Assembly (NCBI RefSeq): GCF_000308875.1
Contig: NZ_BAGL01000126.1
Span: forward strand, 124,001 to 188,000
Source: Nocardia transvalensis NBRC 15921
GTDB lineage: Bacteria; Actinomycetota; Actinomycetes; Mycobacteriales; Mycobacteriaceae
Reading direction: 5' to 3'
DNA length: 64,000 nt
The notes under the pieces were generated by a model. That model was not told where the DNA came from. It ran no database searches and was given only the letters and a program-made list of their open reading frames with translations. Shown piece by piece: positions 34,586 to 43,507 of this stretch; within the stretch, counting starts at the first letter, position 1; each line of letters opens with the position of its first letter. The position numbers and the translations under genes are program-made.

Positions 34586-37500
34586 CTACATCGTCTGCGC
34601 CGCGTGCGCCTCGACCAGCTCGGTCAGAAATTCCTCCGGAACCTCGGGCCATTCGGGATCCCACCGCCCGGCCCGCTGATCGGCGCGCAGTGCCGCCAAG
34701 GTATCGACCACCCGCGGCCCACCGTCCAACACGTAACGCACCGAGCCGAATTCGGCACATTGCGCACACACCTTGGCCAGCAACGCCTTCGCCTCGCCGG
34801 TGTGTCCCGCAGCGGCCAGACAGGCGATGAGCATGCGGCGCGCCTTGAGAAGTTCGCGGGGACGGCCGAGCGTCTCGAGCCGATCCACCCATTCCCGCGC
34901 CCACCGGCACGCCAGCGCCGTCTGCTCGGGTTCCTCGCGGGTGAGCAGCAGCCGGATAGCGGTGAATTCCTCGTACAGCACGGTGAATTCGTCGATGGCG
35001 TCGACCGGCGTCCGCCGCCGCTCGTACTCCACCACCGGCAGCGGCCCGAACTCCGGATGCGGCGGCAACCCCAGCCGCAGCCGCTCGTTCTCCACCTCGG
35101 CCGCCAGGCGCGGCAGCGACATCGCCCGCGCGATCCGCGCCCCCTCGTTGAGCCGCCGGATCGCTGCCGCCCGATCGCCGACCAGCGCCTTGATCCGCGC
35201 CCCGACCACATACCGGGCGAGCTTGAAATCGACCACCCCGGCCTCCGGCCCGAGCTTGAAGCCCTCGTCCAGCAGCCGCTCCGCGTCGGCGATCTCCCCG
35301 CGCTCGTAGAGCAGCTCTCCCAGCAGCGATCCGGCCAGGCGCGCACCGTAGGAGTGCGTGCCGCCGGTGTGCTTGGCCACCTTGAGCGCTCGCCGGAAGT
35401 ACTGCTCCGCGCGCGGGATGTCCAGCCGCAGACTGGCCGCCGTCCCGAGAAAGCACAGACCGTGAATGTTGTTGTAGAAACCCTTGTTTCGGCGCATATA
35501 CGGCGCCGACCACTCCTGCATCCGCAGCGCCTCGTCGAAATCACACCGGTACCCGGCTGCGAAGGTGGCGACATTGGCGCCGATCGCCACCACGTACGGC
35601 GACAGCTGGTCGGCCCGCGCGAAGCACGGCGCCAGCATGTCCTCGACGCCGCTCAGCACATCGCCCCGCACCGTCACCACGGCCTGCACCACGCCCGCCT
35701 CGGCCCGCAGCGCCGCCGCCCTCGCCTCGTCGAATCCGCCGCGATCCAGCTGTCGTTCGACCAGCCGTAGCGCCCGTACGGCCGGTTCGGCCCGGTGCAG
35801 CAGGATATTGGCCCACGCCAGATCCAGCTGCAACCGCGGATGCGTCTCGATGATCGTCGCGGGCAGCTTGCCCACCAGCCCGATCAGGCTGGCCATCTGC
35901 CCGTATTCGAGCAGCGCCATCCCGTCCTGCTCCACGATCTCCACCGCGCGGCCGTCGTCCCCGGCCAGCAGCGCGTGATCCACCGCCTCGCTGACGTGCC
36001 GATGGTCGGCGAACCAGCGCGACGCGGCCCGGTGCAGCTCGGTGATCCGTTCCGGCGGACCGTGTTCCAGCCGCTGCCGCAGGAAATCCTGGAACAGATG
36101 GTGATACCGGTACCACTCGCCGTCGTCGAGCCTGCGCAGGAACAGATCTCGCTGCTCGATCTGTTCCAGCACCGCACGCCCGTCGTCCACGCCGGACAGC
36201 GCCGCCGCCAGCTCGCCGCAGGTGCGTTCCGTGATCGAGGTCGCCACCAGGAAATCCAGGATTCCGGGTTCCAGTGTGTCCAAGACGTTCTCGGCCAGAT
36301 ACTCGCCGATGGCGTGGTGCCGCCCGGTCAGCCGGCCGATGAGCGTTCCGGGATCGTCGCTGCCACGCAACGAGAGCGCCGCCAGCTGCAACGCGGCAGC
36401 CCAGCCCTCGGTCGATTCGATGAGGTCCTCGACATCGTCGCGATCCAGCTCCAGCCCGCCCAGGTCCACCAGGAAGCTTCCGGCCTCGTCGGCGTCGAAA
36501 CGCAAGGCGGCGGTGTCGATTTCGACCAGCTCGTCACGGGCGCGCATGGAACTCATCGGCAGTCCGGTCCGATGGCGGCTGGTCACCACGACATGCAGTG
36601 CCGGACTGCAATTCTCGACGAGGAACCGCAGCGCGTCGGTGGTCGACGGCCCGGTCACCCGATGCCAGTCGTCGATGACGACCACGAGATCCTCACCGCG
36701 CCGGTCGATATCGTTGATCAGCGACGTGAGCACGTATCGCCCGGCCTCGTCCCCGTGCTCCTCGAGCAGGTCGCCCAGTTCCCGCGCCAGCGCCGGCCGC
36801 ACCACCCGGACCGCCTCGATCAGGTGCGACAGGAACCAGACCACATTGTTGTCGTCGTGGTCGACGGTCAGCCAGGCCACGGCGGTCGACTCGGCCGCCA
36901 GGGCGCCGCACCACTGCGCGGCCAGGGTGGTCTTGCCGAATCCCGCCGGTCCGTGGATCACCGCCAGCCGCCGCCCGCGACCGTCCCGCAACGCGCGAAT
37001 CAGTCGCTCGCGCGATACCAACTCCCGGGTCGGCACCGGCGGACGCAATCGGGTGGCGGCCACCGGCGGACCGGGTGTGCGGGCCGTATTCTGCTGCGAC
37101 GTATGGCGATACCCGGTGGGCGTGACGGCCGAGCCGCGCGCGGCAGGTTCGGCGGCCGGGGGCAGCGGGATCGGCACCTCGTCGGGCGCCAGCCCGTGCC
37201 GCACCTGGACATCGCGCAACAGCGCGCCGAATTCGGCAGCGCTGGCGGGTCGGTCGCCGCGGTCGCGGGCCATCGCCCGCTCGATCGCCGCGGTCACGTC
37301 CGCCGGCAGTCCCGCCTCCCCCAGGTCCGGCACCGGCTGTTTGGTGATGCGCAGGAACTGCGCGACGAGTTGCTCGCCGTTGCGCCGCTCGAATACCGCG
37401 TGTCCGGTGGCGGCGCAGAACAGCGTCGACGCCAGGCCGTAGACGTCGGCGGTGACATCCGGCGCGTGCCCTTGCAGCACCTCCGGCGCGGTGAAGGCGG

Positions 37501-38062
37501 GCGAACCCGTGACGGTGCCCGCGGTGGTGACGAAACCGCTTGCCAGCCGGGCGATTCCGAAGTCGGCCAGCTGCGGCTCACCGTACTCGTCGAGCAGGAT
37601 GTTGCCGGGTTTCACATCGCGGTGCAGCATGCCGCGGCGGTGCGCGGTCTCCAGCGCGCCGGCGATCCTGATCCCGAGACGCACCGTCTCGGGCCAGCCG
37701 AGCGGCCCGTAGTCCTGAATGCGGGCGTCGAGCGATCCGTGTGCGTGGTACGGCATGACGAGGAACGGCCGCCCGGTCGCGGTGGACCCCACCTCGTACA
37801 CGTCCACGATATTGGGGTGACCGCACAGCTGTCCCATCGCGAGCTGTTCGCGCACGAAGCGTTCCAGGTTCTCCGATTCCAGATCCGCGGTGAGCACCTT
37901 GATCGCCACCGTGCGTTCCAGCGCCGGCTGAAAGCACCGGTAGACGACTCCGAAGCCACCCCGGCCGATCTCGGTGGCGCCGGTGAAACCGGCGGCGTCG
38001 AGTTCCGCCGCGAACCCGGAGATCAGGCCGCGTTGCGTGGAGAGTGGATCGATATACGCCAC
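34586..38062 (-). CDS. pknK: PknK-like serine/threonine kinase fused to STAND/MalT-like ATPase
   Basis: 1158 aa (M. tuberculosis PknK is 1110). Residues 25-290 are a Hanks-type kinase: glycine loop IGRGGFGVVY (32-41), Lys55 in VAIKVL, catalytic HRDVKPGN (147-154), DFG at 167-169, and an activation loop with SxT/TxT sites. A linker precedes a P-loop STAND domain (HGPAGFGKTT, 370-379; VVVIDDWHRV) like MalT. About 600 residues of alpha-helical TPR-type repeats follow. No C-terminal LuxR HTH is visible, as in PknK. PknK regulates growth and transcription in mycobacteria in response to stress. GTG start 38062. A FetAB-like ABC gene pair follows on the same strand, a possible target or partner. Confidence 0.93.
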   Translation of the reverse strand: MAYIDPLSTQRGLISGFAAELDAAGFTGATEIGRGGFGVVYRCFQPALERTVAIKVLTADLESENLERFVREQLAMGQLCGHPNIVDVYEVGSTATGRPFLVMPYHAHGSLDARIQDYGPLGWPETVRLGIRIAGALETAHRRGMLHRDVKPGNILLDEYGEPQLADFGIARLASGFVTTAGTVTGSPAFTAPEVLQGHAPDVTADVYGLASTLFCAATGHAVFERRNGEQLVAQFLRITKQPVPDLGEAGLPADVTAAIERAMARDRGDRPASAAEFGALLRDVQVRHGLAPDEVPIPLPPAAEPAARGSAVTPTGYRHTSQQNTARTPGPPVAATRLRPPVPTRELVSRERLIRALRDGRGRRLAVIHGPAGFGKTTLAAQWCGALAAESTAVAWLTVDHDDNNVVWFLSHLIEAVRVVRPALARELGDLLEEHGDEAGRYVLTSLINDIDRRGEDLVVVIDDWHRVTGPSTTDALRFLVENCSPALHVVVTSRHRTGLPMSSMRARDELVEIDTAALRFDADEAGSFLVDLGGLELDRDDVEDLIESTEGWAAALQLAALSLRGSDDPGTLIGRLTGRHHAIGEYLAENVLDTLEPGILDFLVATSITERTCGELAAALSGVDDGRAVLEQIEQRDLFLRRLDDGEWYRYHHLFQDFLRQRLEHGPPERITELHRAASRWFADHRHVSEAVDHALLAGDDGRAVEIVEQDGMALLEYGQMASLIGLVGKLPATIIETHPRLQLDLAWANILLHRAEPAVRALRLVERQLDRGGFDEARAAALRAEAGVVQAVVTVRGDVLSGVEDMLAPCFARADQLSPYVVAIGANVATFAAGYRCDFDEALRMQEWSAPYMRRNKGFYNNIHGLCFLGTAASLRLDIPRAEQYFRRALKVAKHTGGTHSYGARLAGSLLGELLYERGEIADAERLLDEGFKLGPEAGVVDFKLARYVVGARIKALVGDRAAAIRRLNEGARIARAMSLPRLAAEVENERLRLGLPPHPEFGPLPVVEYERRRTPVDAIDEFTVLYEEFTAIRLLLTREEPEQTALACRWAREWVDRLETLGRPRELLKARRMLIACLAAAGHTGEAKALLAKVCAQCAEFGSVRYVLDGGPRVVDTLAALRADQRAGRWDPEWPEVPEEFLTELVEAHAAQTM

Positions 38063-38144
38063 GACGACCTCGATACAACATTCGACCGGTTACTTTCGAG
38101 GATATTCCGGTCGCGCCGATTAGGTAGCCCCTTGTTATCTGTGC

Positions 38145-38275
38145 GCCCGGGTATCCCGCCGCGGCCTGGGGCGACGCCTTTGCCGTATGCCCGCGTGTTC
38201 CCGCCGCGGTCCGGGCCGACACCTTTCCTGCATGCCTGCGCATCCCAGCCGAGGCCTGGGCCGACGCCGCCACGG
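38145..38275. repeat. Three degenerate tandem copies of a 44-45 bp unit
   Basis: Copies at 38145-38188, 38189-38233 and 38234-about 38275; shared core CCGCCGCGGCCTGGG / GCCGACGCC. About 70-80 percent identical. They lie in the divergent gap between the kinase and the SRPBCC gene and do not form a convincing coding frame. Confidence 0.8.
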
Positions 38276-38298
38276 GCCGGAATGGATAGCATGCACGC

Positions 38299-38730
38299 GT
38301 GGCAAAACTGAAGGTATCGGTCGACGTGCCGATTTCCCCCGACGAGGCGTGGTCGCACGCGTCGGATCTGCGTGAGCTGCATCAGTGGCTGCTCATGCAC
38401 GAGGCATGGCGAGGCAGCGTTCCGGACGAGCTGACCCCCGGGACCGAACTGGTCGGAATCGCGTCGGTGAAGGGCCTGCGCAACCGCGTGCGGTGGACGG
38501 TGCGCACTGCCGAACCGCCGAAGCGCCTGGTCCTCAGCGGTTCCGGGAAGGGCGGCACCAAATTCGGGCTGGAGTTGCGGGTGGCGCCGAAGAACGACGG
38601 ATCCGAGGTCACCGTGGATATCGATCTGGGCGGACGCCCACTGTTCGGGCCGATCGGCTCGACGGTGGCGCGGGCGCTGCGGGGCGATATCAATCGTTCG
38701 CTCGACCGCTTCGTGGAGCTGTACGCCTGA
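38299..38730 (+). CDS. SRPBCC family protein (Rv0910-like)
   Basis: 143 aa, one START/Bet v1-like SRPBCC domain: KVSVDVPISPDEAWSHASDL at the start, HQWLLMHEAWRG, and a long C-terminal helix (TVARALRGDINRSLDRFVELY). It matches the group named after M. tuberculosis Rv0910, reported as the toxin of the Rv0909-Rv0910 pair. No Rv0909-like small antitoxin gene is seen on either side, so a toxin role is doubtful here and lipid or ligand binding is as likely. GTG start lies 6 bp after TAGCAT, suggesting a leaderless transcript. Flanked by tandem repeats upstream. Confidence 0.8.
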   Translation: MAKLKVSVDVPISPDEAWSHASDLRELHQWLLMHEAWRGSVPDELTPGTELVGIASVKGLRNRVRWTVRTAEPPKRLVLSGSGKGGTKFGLELRVAPKNDGSEVTVDIDLGGRPLFGPIGSTVARALRGDINRSLDRFVELYA

Positions 38731-39053
38731 CCGACCGCACCACACGACGACCGGATGCCGCATGCGCCGCATCCGGTCGTTGTCGTTGTGCCGCAGTTTG
38801 CCGCCGCCCACTCCAAAACTGTAACATGTTCCAGTTGGGCGAGGAGTCCGTCTGCTGGCGAACTGCACCGAACATCGAGATCGGGAAAACCACTCTTTCC
38901 GATCGTTCGTTTATGCCTTCTAGCTGGCCTTATAGTTAATAGTCCGGAGATCTACCAGCATCCGAATCCCTCCCCGATGAGGCGAATCTCTATTTACTTA
39001 CCGCGCGCGAGACCGCTAATCTGACCGGGACTCAGAACAGAAGGGAAGGTCTC
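38731..39053. other. Intergenic, comparatively AT-rich region
   Basis: About 320 bp with the lowest GC of this part (for example around 38920-39000). No coding frame. It should hold the promoter of the SDR gene at 39054, but I cannot choose one. Confidence 0.4.
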
Positions 39054-39815
39054 ATGCAGATCGACAATGCCGTAGCCGTGGTGACCGGCGGCGCGTCCGG
39101 CCTCGGCCTGGCCACCGTCCGGGAACTGCACGGACAGGGCGCGAAGGTGGTCATCATCGACCTGCCGTCCTCCGACGGCGAGGCCATCGCCAAGGAACTC
39201 GGCGCGGGCACGGTCTTCGCCGCCGCCGACGTGACCAGCGAGGAGCAGGTCACCGCCGCCCTCGACGCCGCCCAGGGACTGGGTGATCTGCGCATCGCGA
39301 TCAACTGCGCCGGCATCGGCAACGCGATCAAGACGGTGAGCAAGAAGGGCGCCTTCCCGCTCGCCGACTTCACCAAGGTCGTGAACGTCAACCTGATCGG
39401 CACGTTCAACGTGATCCGCCTGGCCGCCGAACGCATCTCGGCCACCGAACCGGTCGGCGAGGAACGCGGCGTCATCGTCAACACCGCGTCGGTCGCGGCG
39501 TTCGACGGCCAGATCGGCCAGGCCGCCTACTCCGCCTCCAAGGGCGGCATCGTCGGCATGACCCTGCCGATCGCCCGCGATCTGTCGAGCCTGAAGATCC
39601 GCGTGAACACCATCGCCCCCGGCCTGTTCCACACCCCGCTGTTCGCCACCCTGCCCGAGGAGGCCATCGACTCCCTCGGCGCCCAGGTCCCCCACCCCTC
39701 CCGGCTGGGCAACCCCACCGAATACGCGGCCCTGGCCCGCCACATCGTCGAGAACCCCATGCTCAACGGCGAAACCATCCGCCTCGACGGCGCCATCCGC
39801 ATGGCGCCCCGCTGA
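39054..39815 (+). CDS. SDR, 3-hydroxyacyl-CoA dehydrogenase type II-like
   Basis: 253 aa. Rossmann motif TGGASGLG (about 11-18), NCAGIG at 84-89, catalytic NTASVAAFDGQIGQAAYSASK (Ser, Tyr, Lys all present), and RVNTIAPGLFHTPLF. This sequence style is that of HSD17B10/type II 3-hydroxyacyl-CoA dehydrogenases used in beta-oxidation of branched or short-chain acyl-CoAs; other substrates (for example 2-methyl-3-hydroxybutyryl-CoA) are possible. Good ribosome site GAAGGGAAGG before the ATG. Convergent with a cupin gene through a 15-bp hairpin. Confidence 0.93.
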   Translation: MQIDNAVAVVTGGASGLGLATVRELHGQGAKVVIIDLPSSDGEAIAKELGAGTVFAAADVTSEEQVTAALDAAQGLGDLRIAINCAGIGNAIKTVSKKGAFPLADFTKVVNVNLIGTFNVIRLAAERISATEPVGEERGVIVNTASVAAFDGQIGQAAYSASKGGIVGMTLPIARDLSSLKIRVNTIAPGLFHTPLFATLPEEAIDSLGAQVPHPSRLGNPTEYAALARHIVENPMLNGETIRLDGAIRMAPR

Positions 39816-39830
39816 GCGCAGGCTCCCCGC

Positions 39831-39864
39831 GGGGCGGGTGCGGACCGAGGTCCGTGCCCGCCCC
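39831..39864. terminator. Bidirectional terminator hairpin
   Basis: 15-bp stem with two G-U pairs (39831-39845 with 39850-39864) and a 4-nt loop, between the convergent SDR and cupin genes. Confidence 0.8.
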
Positions 39865-39872
39865 GGATCGGA

Positions 39873-40334
39873 TCATGCTTCCTCGTACTCGATCTCGTAC
39901 TTCGCCGCGATCGGATTGATCTTCGCCGGATCGAGGACGCCATCGGTCAGCACCGAGGAACCGGCCTCGAACAGGTCCTGGAGATAGCATTCCCAGCCAC
40001 CGGGCGAGGAGATCTGCAGGACCCGCGGCGGCGGATCGGAGACGCACCGCAACGCGTGCGGAACGCCGTGCGGCAGCAGGACGAACGTGCCCGCGGTGGC
40101 GGTGAAGGTCCGATCGTCGAAATCGACGCCCAGCTCGCCGTCCAGGACGTAGACACACTCGTCGGCGACATGGTGGGTATGGCGCGGGATATCACGGGCC
40201 ACAGCCACTTCGAGCAGGGAGAATCTGCCCTCGGTGTCGCCGGTCGTCGCCTTCACCGCGAAGGCGGGCGGCAGCGACACCCGACCCGGGCGGGCATCGC
40301 CGGGGGACAGGCAGAGGAATCGATCGTGAGACAT
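39873..40334 (-). CDS. Cupin domain protein
   Basis: 153 aa, a single cupin barrel. Motif 1 RHTHHVADECVYVLDGELG (two His and a Glu for metal) and motif 2 TFVLLPHGVPHALRC are both visible, so a metal site is likely. Function unknown; single cupins of this size include dioxygenases, isomerases and sugar-binding regulators. Divergent from a TetR gene with a 27-bp palindrome in the 77-bp gap. Cupin plus TetR is a common small inducible unit. Confidence 0.88.
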   Translation of the reverse strand: MSHDRFLCLSPGDARPGRVSLPPAFAVKATTGDTEGRFSLLEVAVARDIPRHTHHVADECVYVLDGELGVDFDDRTFTATAGTFVLLPHGVPHALRCVSDPPPRVLQISSPGGWECYLQDLFEAGSSVLTDGVLDPAKINPIAAKYEIEYEEA

Positions 40335-40358
40335 GACGTGCTAACCTCTCCGCGAGAA

Positions 40359-40385
40359 AAACGGAATCGGAATCCGCTTCCGTTT
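40359..40385. promoter_or_regulatory. Palindromic operator candidate between cupin and TetR genes
   Basis: Arms AAACGGAATCGGA and TCCGCTTCCGTTT with one mismatched pair, centre at the single A 40372. It lies in the divergent gap 25 bp from the cupin start, a typical place for a TetR dimer. Confidence 0.75.
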
Positions 40386-40411
40386 CGAGTGTAGCCGGAG
40401 AGGACGCGCGA

Positions 40412-40981
40412 GTGTCAACACCACCAGCCCCGCGCAAACCGCGCGCCGACGCCGCGCGTAACCGGGACCGCATCCTGGAAACGGCTCGAATGTTGTTCGC
40501 GGAGAAAGGCTCTCAGGTACAGCTCCCGGAGGTGGCACGCGCGGCCGGAGTCGGCATCGGCACGGTCTACCGCCACTTCCCCACCCTGGCGGACCTCATC
40601 GACGCGGCGGCCGAACAGCGCTTCGACGAGATCGAGGCATTCGCCCGCGGCCTCGTGGAAGCCGAACCGGGACAGGGCCTCGTTCGATATCTCCACCACG
40701 TCGGCGAGACCTTGGCCGCCGACAGCGGCCTGTCGGCGGCCATCGAATCGGCACGTCAGAGCCCCGGAAGCGCCCCGCGCGGCGCCAGCCTGACCCGCCT
40801 CGCGGCGGTACTGGACGACATCATCGCCGGCGACCGAGCCGCCGGAACGCTACGCGAGGACTGCACGACCGCCGACGTCTACCTGCTCGTCGGCGCGATC
40901 TCGGCAACGGTCCGCACGGGAAGCGGAGACTGGCGCCGGCTGGTAGACCTCGCACTCGACGGGTTGCGCCCCCGATCCTGA
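40412..40981 (+). CDS. TetR family regulator, divergent from cupin gene
   Basis: 189 aa. N-terminal HTH: RADAARNRDRILETARMLF, then LPEVARAAGVGIGTVYRHF and PTLADL. The C-terminal part (ADVYLLVGAISATVRTGSGDW) is that of SbtR-like/TetR_C_49 regulators. GTG 40412 with GGAGAGGA upstream. It probably represses the divergent cupin gene and itself through the palindrome at 40359-40385. No ligand prediction possible. Confidence 0.92.
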   Translation: MSTPPAPRKPRADAARNRDRILETARMLFAEKGSQVQLPEVARAAGVGIGTVYRHFPTLADLIDAAAEQRFDEIEAFARGLVEAEPGQGLVRYLHHVGETLAADSGLSAAIESARQSPGSAPRGASLTRLAAVLDDIIAGDRAAGTLREDCTTADVYLLVGAISATVRTGSGDWRRLVDLALDGLRPRS

Positions 40982-40999
40982 AGAGGACGGGCCAAGTCA

Positions 41000-41072
41000 C
41001 AACGCGCGCAACGGGATCGAGTCGCAGCCAGAGCAGTGCCGCACCGTAACGCGCGCAACAGGGTCGAGCCGC
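41000..41072. repeat. Two direct copies of a 25-bp sequence
   Basis: AACGCGCGCAAC followed by (A)GGGTCGAG-type sequence occurs at about 41000-41024 and 41048-41072, 48 bp apart, in the gap between the TetR and MFS stops. A minor repeat with no evident function. Confidence 0.6.
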
Positions 41073-41163
41073 AGCGCACAGAGCGAGGCGAGTCGTGGCG
41101 CACGAAACGGGGCCGGAGCCGTACCGCTGTGTGCGGCAACGACATCCGGCCCCGTGGCCTGAC

Positions 41164-42753
41164 TCAGCGGTCGGAGGTGACCGGCTTCTCCTCCTCCAGC
41201 ACCGCCTCGCCGCGGGCGACCATGCCCGCCTCGTCCGACAGTTTCACGTGCGGGATGAACAGCGCGAGCAGGAACGCCACTGCCGCACCGGGAATCAGGT
41301 ACCAGAACCCCGGCACCAGGGCATCGACGTACGCCCCGACGATCGCATCGTGCAGGTCCGCCGGCAGATGCTTGACCGCCGAGGGCACCAGCGCACCGGG
41401 TTGCAGGCCGGCCTGCGCCGCCTCCTGATAGTGCTCCTTGAACACATCGGTGAGGCCGTCGGTGAGCCGGTGGGTGAAGATACTGCCGAAGATGGCGACG
41501 CCGATCGCGCCGCCCATCTCCCGGAAGTAGTTGTTGGCGCTGGTTGCGGTGCCGATCTGGTCGGCCGCCACCGCGTTCTGCACCACCAGCACGATGACCT
41601 GCATGATCAGGCCGAGTCCGGCGCCCATCACGAACAGCATCGCCGAGACGGTCCACATCGAGGTGTTCGCGTCGAGCTGCGTCATCCACAGCATGCCCGC
41701 GACCATGATCAGCGCGCCCACCGGCGGATAGACCCGGTACCGGCCGGTGCGGGTGATCGCGGCCATGGAGGTGACCAGGGTCGCCATCATGCCGATCATC
41801 ATCGGGATCAGCAGCAGACCCGACACCGAAGCCGAAGTGCCCGTGGCCATCTGGAGATAGGTCGGGATGAAGGCCAGCGCCGCGAACATGACCAGGCCGA
41901 CCACCAGGCCGATCGCCGAGGTCAGCACGAAGCTGCGGTTGCGGAACAGCCACAGCGGCAGCATCGGCTCCTCGGCGCGCGACTCCACCATCACGAAGAC
42001 CGACACCACGATCACCAGGGCCGCGATCATGCCCAGGATGGTCGCCGAATCCCAGGCGTAGCGCTTACCGCCCCAGTCGGTGATCAGGATGAGCAGCGCC
42101 GTCGCCGACGACATCAGCAGGACGCCGAAGTAGTCGGGTCGCGTCTTGGGGCGATGGCTCGGAATACTCAAGTAGCGGAAGGCGATTGCCATCGCGGCGA
42201 GGCCGACCGGCACATTGATCCAGAAGCACCAGCGCCAGCCCAGATGATCGGCGAACAGCCCGCCCAGCAGCGGTCCGGCCACCGAGGTGATGCCGAAGAC
42301 CGCGCCCATCGGGGCCATGTACTTACCCCGGTCCTTCGCCGGCACCACATCGGCGATGATGGCCTGCGCCAGGATCATCAGACCACCGCCGCCCACGCCC
42401 TGCAGGCCGCGGAACACGATGAACTCCCAGAACCCGGTCGAGAGCGCCGCGCCCACGGAGGCGGCGGTGAAGACGCCGATCGCGAACAGGAATAACCAGC
42501 GCCGCCCGAACAGGTCGCCGAACTTGCCGTAGATCGGCATCACGATGGTGGTCGCGAGTAGGTACGACGTTGCGGTCCAAGCCATTTCGGATACACCGCC
42601 GAGCTGGCCGACGATGGTCGGCATCGCGGTGCCGACGATGGTCTGGTCGAGGCTGGCCAGGAACATCCCCGCGATGAGCGCGGAGAAGATCAGCCAGATT
42701 CGCTTCTGGGTGAGGACGATCGGGGGCGGCGGCGCGTCAGCCGTCGTTGTCAT
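41164..42753 (-). CDS. MFS drug exporter, EmrB/QacA (DHA2) type
   Basis: 529 aa, 14 predicted helices. Motifs: LASLDQTIVGTAMPTIV in helix 1, GKFGDLFGRRW (motif A), GLQGVGGGGLMILAQAII and GAVFGITSVAGPLLGGLFAD (motif C). A periplasmic/late loop of about 50 residues precedes the final helix. It should export a toxic compound by proton antiport. The ATG lies 14 bp after the stop of a TetR gene on the same strand, so the two form an operon in which the regulator is the first gene. Confidence 0.94.
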   Translation of the reverse strand: MTTTADAPPPPIVLTQKRIWLIFSALIAGMFLASLDQTIVGTAMPTIVGQLGGVSEMAWTATSYLLATTIVMPIYGKFGDLFGRRWLFLFAIGVFTAASVGAALSTGFWEFIVFRGLQGVGGGGLMILAQAIIADVVPAKDRGKYMAPMGAVFGITSVAGPLLGGLFADHLGWRWCFWINVPVGLAAMAIAFRYLSIPSHRPKTRPDYFGVLLMSSATALLILITDWGGKRYAWDSATILGMIAALVIVVSVFVMVESRAEEPMLPLWLFRNRSFVLTSAIGLVVGLVMFAALAFIPTYLQMATGTSASVSGLLLIPMMIGMMATLVTSMAAITRTGRYRVYPPVGALIMVAGMLWMTQLDANTSMWTVSAMLFVMGAGLGLIMQVIVLVVQNAVAADQIGTATSANNYFREMGGAIGVAIFGSIFTHRLTDGLTDVFKEHYQEAAQAGLQPGALVPSAVKHLPADLHDAIVGAYVDALVPGFWYLIPGAAVAFLLALFIPHVKLSDEAGMVARGEAVLEEEKPVTSDR

Positions 42754-42767
42754 CGCTGTATCTCCTT

Positions 42768-43385
42768 CTACGGTCGCCCGCGGTCGAACAGGCGGGCGGC
42801 GAGGTCACATTGGTCGTGCAGGGCCGCGGCCAGTGAGCGTTCAGGATTGTCGGCCAGCGACAGTGCCGCCCGAGTGGTGAGGGCGGACATGAGATGTGCT
42901 GTTATCGCGGCGAATTCGGGCGGTGTGTCCGAACCCAGCCGCGACGTCAGCAATTCACCCACGGCAGCCTCGTGCCGCGCACCGGCGGCGACGAATGCGG
43001 CGAGCACCCTGGGCTCCTGCTTGATGATCTCCGCGACGAGCGAAATGCTTTCCCGCACTTCCTCGTCGGGCTCGTACCCGGACGCGTACAACCAGGTCAG
43101 ATCGTCGATCAACACCCCGGCCGGGCCGCCCGCGACGAACTGCTCCCGCGACTCCGGCGTACCGATCTCGCCCACCGGCCCGACCACCGCATCCAGCTTG
43201 GTCTCGTAGTAGTTGAAGAAGGTGCGCGGCGAGACCCCGACCACCTTCGCGATGTCCTCGGCGGTGGTGGCATCGAGCCCCCGCTCGATGGTCAACCGCC
43301 GTGCGGCCATGCACAGATCGAGCCGGGTCTGCCGCTTCTTCAGCTCCCGCAGACCCAACTCCGCCACACGATTCCCCTCAGACAC
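42768..43385 (-). CDS. TetR family regulator, first gene of an exporter operon
   Basis: 205 aa. HTH: RELKKRQTRLDLCMAARRL, then TTAEDIAKVVGVSPRTFFNYYETK (the S-P-R-T-F-F-N-Y-Y form is typical of regulators of DHA2 exporters in actinomycetes). The C-terminal ligand domain is not diagnostic. It precedes the exporter by 14 bp on the same strand. A perfect 14-bp palindrome lies 20 bp upstream of its start, so autoregulation of the whole operon is expected. ATG 43385 or nearby; ribosome site GAGGGGA. Confidence 0.92.
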   Translation of the reverse strand: MSEGNRVAELGLRELKKRQTRLDLCMAARRLTIERGLDATTAEDIAKVVGVSPRTFFNYYETKLDAVVGPVGEIGTPESREQFVAGGPAGVLIDDLTWLYASGYEPDEEVRESISLVAEIIKQEPRVLAAFVAAGARHEAAVGELLTSRLGSDTPPEFAAITAHLMSALTTRAALSLADNPERSLAAALHDQCDLAARLFDRGRP

Positions 43386-43404
43386 ATCGAAAATCTAGCA
43401 CAGA

Positions 43405-43418
43405 CTGAAATATTTCAG
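43405..43418. promoter_or_regulatory. TetR operator candidate CTGAAATATTTCAG
   Basis: A perfect 14-bp AT-rich palindrome in otherwise GC-rich DNA, 19 bp upstream of the TetR start. Its form (TGAAATATTTCA) resembles operators of TetR repressors controlling exporters in actinomycetes. It lies where the promoter should be. Confidence 0.8.
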
Positions 43419-43507
43419 AAACTGCAAATTAGTGTGAGGTGCGGCACCGCCGCCCGCCGAATCCTTGCCAGGAGCGAAAAGTCTTGCGCTGCACGGGTTG
43501 CTACGGC

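Noticed and set aside
38120..38290. Coding sequence made of 45-bp repeats on the minus strand
   Set aside because: The open frame exists only because the repeat lacks stops; unit length varies between 44 and 45 bp, which breaks the frame between copies.
35795..38311. An 838-codon plus-strand open frame inside pknK
   Set aside because: Antisense shadow of the kinase gene; no domain and unnatural composition.
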